In this document: positions 6,962-7,395 of the stretch, in pieces
How the letters are laid out: every line of letters starts with the position of its first letter
Position numbering within the stretch: position 1 is the stretch's first letter
DNA from: an uncultured Flavobacteriales bacterium
GTDB taxonomy: Bacteria > Bacteroidota > Bacteroidia > Flavobacteriales_D > Sanyastnellaceae
Length of the DNA: 7,395 bases
Direction: 5' to 3'
Assembly (NCBI GenBank): GCA_913057815.1
Contig: CAJXOV010000108.1
Coordinates: 1-7,395, forward strand
Made by a program: the position numbers and the translations under genes
Notes under the pieces: model-generated
Told to the model about the DNA's origin: nothing
Seen by the model: the letters and a program-made list of their open reading frames with translations, nothing else
Database searches by the model: none

Positions 6962-6990
6962 TTGATAACGTTAAAGAATTCCTAACTTTG
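6962..6990 (+). promoter_or_regulatory. Strong Bacteroidota promoter for mtaB
   Basis: TTG at 6962-6964, an 18-bp spacer, then TAACTTTG at 6983-6990 exactly fit the TTG-N17-23-TAnnTTTG consensus. The element is centred on -7, so transcription should start at about 6993-6997. That coincides with the only available start codon of mtaB, GTG at 6995, and implies a leaderless or nearly leaderless message. Confidence 0.6.
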
Positions 6991-6994
6991 TATC

Positions 6995-7358
6995 GTGAAT
7001 CAATTTGGAAAAATAGCTTATCACACTTTAGGTTGTAAACTTAACTTCAGTGAGACTTCTACTATAGCAAAGGAATTAACCGAAGCAGGCTATGCCCGAG
7101 TAAGCTTTGATGATGTTCCTGATGTATACGTTATCAACACATGTTCTGTAACCGATCATGCTGATAAAAAGTGCAGGAATATCGTGCGCAGAGCATTGAA
7201 TATAAATCCAAACGCTTTTATAGCGGTTATAGGGTGCTACGCCCAGTTAAAACCTAAGGAAATCTCTGAAATCAAAGGAGTAGATGTGGTCTTAGGTGCT
7301 AATGAAAAATTCAATGTTAAAGAATATCTAAAGAACATTGAAAAAAAGCAGCATGGAG
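6995..7358 (+). CDS. mtaB: tRNA t6A37 methylthiotransferase MtaB, N-terminal part (3' end lost)
   Basis: MtaB is a radical-SAM enzyme that adds a methylthio group to t6A37 of ANN-decoding tRNAs, giving ms2t6A. The 121 residues present cover most of the N-terminal UPF0004 domain, which holds the auxiliary 4Fe-4S cluster: C14 in TLGCKLNFSE, C50 in VINTCSVTDHADKKCR and C81 in IGCYAQLKP. GCKLN points to MtaB rather than MiaB (GCQMN) or RimO (GCPKN). The family is usually about 430-450 residues, so roughly a quarter is present; the radical-SAM CxxxCxxC and the TRAM domain lie beyond the insert. The start is GTG at 6995: an in-frame TAA at 6983-6985 excludes longer forms, and the GCKLN motif at residue 13 excludes much shorter ones. 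The frame runs into adapter after 7358, and no true stop is present. It is divergent from the redox operon, with its own promoter. Confidence 0.93.
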
Positions 7359-7395
7359 CTGTCTCTTATACACATCTGACGCTGCCGACGAATAG
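7359..7395 (-). other. Illumina Nextera adapter, reverse complement (non-biological)
   Basis: Bases 7359-7377 (CTGTCTCTTATACACATCT) are the reverse complement of the Tn5 mosaic end. 7378-7391 are the reverse complement of the Read 1 primer part, and ATAG at 7392-7395 is the first four bases of the reverse-complemented i5 index seen at the left end. This is read-through into untrimmed adapter, and it interrupts mtaB. No genuine sequence should be called beyond 7358. Confidence 0.98.

Noticed and set aside
6693..7038. Two plus-strand open frames running from the start of the FAD oxidoreductase gene, one of them into mtaB
   Set aside because: They overlap the coding start of one firm gene and, for the longer, the out-of-frame start of another; they have no domain and no promoter of their own.
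1..7395. A complete transposon or linear element bounded by 37-bp terminal inverted repeats with Tn5 mosaic ends
   Set aside because: The repeats are Nextera adapter with primer and index sequence; no transposase lies between them, and both terminal genes are truncated at the adapter junctions.

Overview
The window is a low-GC bacterial chromosomal fragment, most likely from a member of the Bacteroidota, and probably a marine or aquatic Flavobacteriia-like lineage. Four things point there: a secreted multidomain protein with a type IX secretion C-terminal sorting domain (a system restricted to this phylum and close relatives), promoters of the TTG-N17-23-TAnnTTTG type, no Shine-Dalgarno sequences before the starts, and the wording of the mtaB product. 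The genus cannot be fixed from this sequence. The ends are not biological: bases 1-48 and 7359-7395 are Illumina Nextera adapter, with a recognisable i5 index at the left. The genuine insert is about 49-7358, and the genes at both ends are cut.

Layout. 49-357 (+) is the C-terminal part of an unrecognised protein. 424-876 (+) encodes a small J-domain plus KTSC-domain protein behind a good Bacteroidota promoter. 891-928 is a perfect hairpin that works as a bidirectional terminator between this gene and the convergent gene that follows. 946-3771 (-) encodes a 941-residue exported protein: signal peptide, seven FG-GAP/VCBS calcium-binding repeats (probably a seven-bladed propeller), an ASPIC/UnbV domain, Ig-like modules, an unnamed beta-rich module and a type IX sorting domain. 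5520-6884 and 3865-5523 (both -) form a two-gene operon overlapping by ATGA: a soluble FAD/NAD(P)H oxidoreductase followed by an eight-helix membrane polyferredoxin. 6885-6994 is a divergent promoter region, and 6995-7358 (+) is the start of mtaB, a tRNA methylthiotransferase.

How the genes fit together. The FAD enzyme and the polyferredoxin are the only clear functional unit. The sequence suggests that electrons pass from NAD(P)H through FAD to cytoplasm-facing iron-sulfur clusters and on into or across the membrane; the final acceptor is not encoded here. The secreted propeller protein lies 93 bp downstream on the same strand with no visible terminator between, but nothing links it functionally. 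The J-KTSC and mtaB genes look like independent housekeeping or accessory genes. No CRISPR array, insertion sequence, tRNA or rRNA is visible, and no intergenic gap exceeds about 110 bases.
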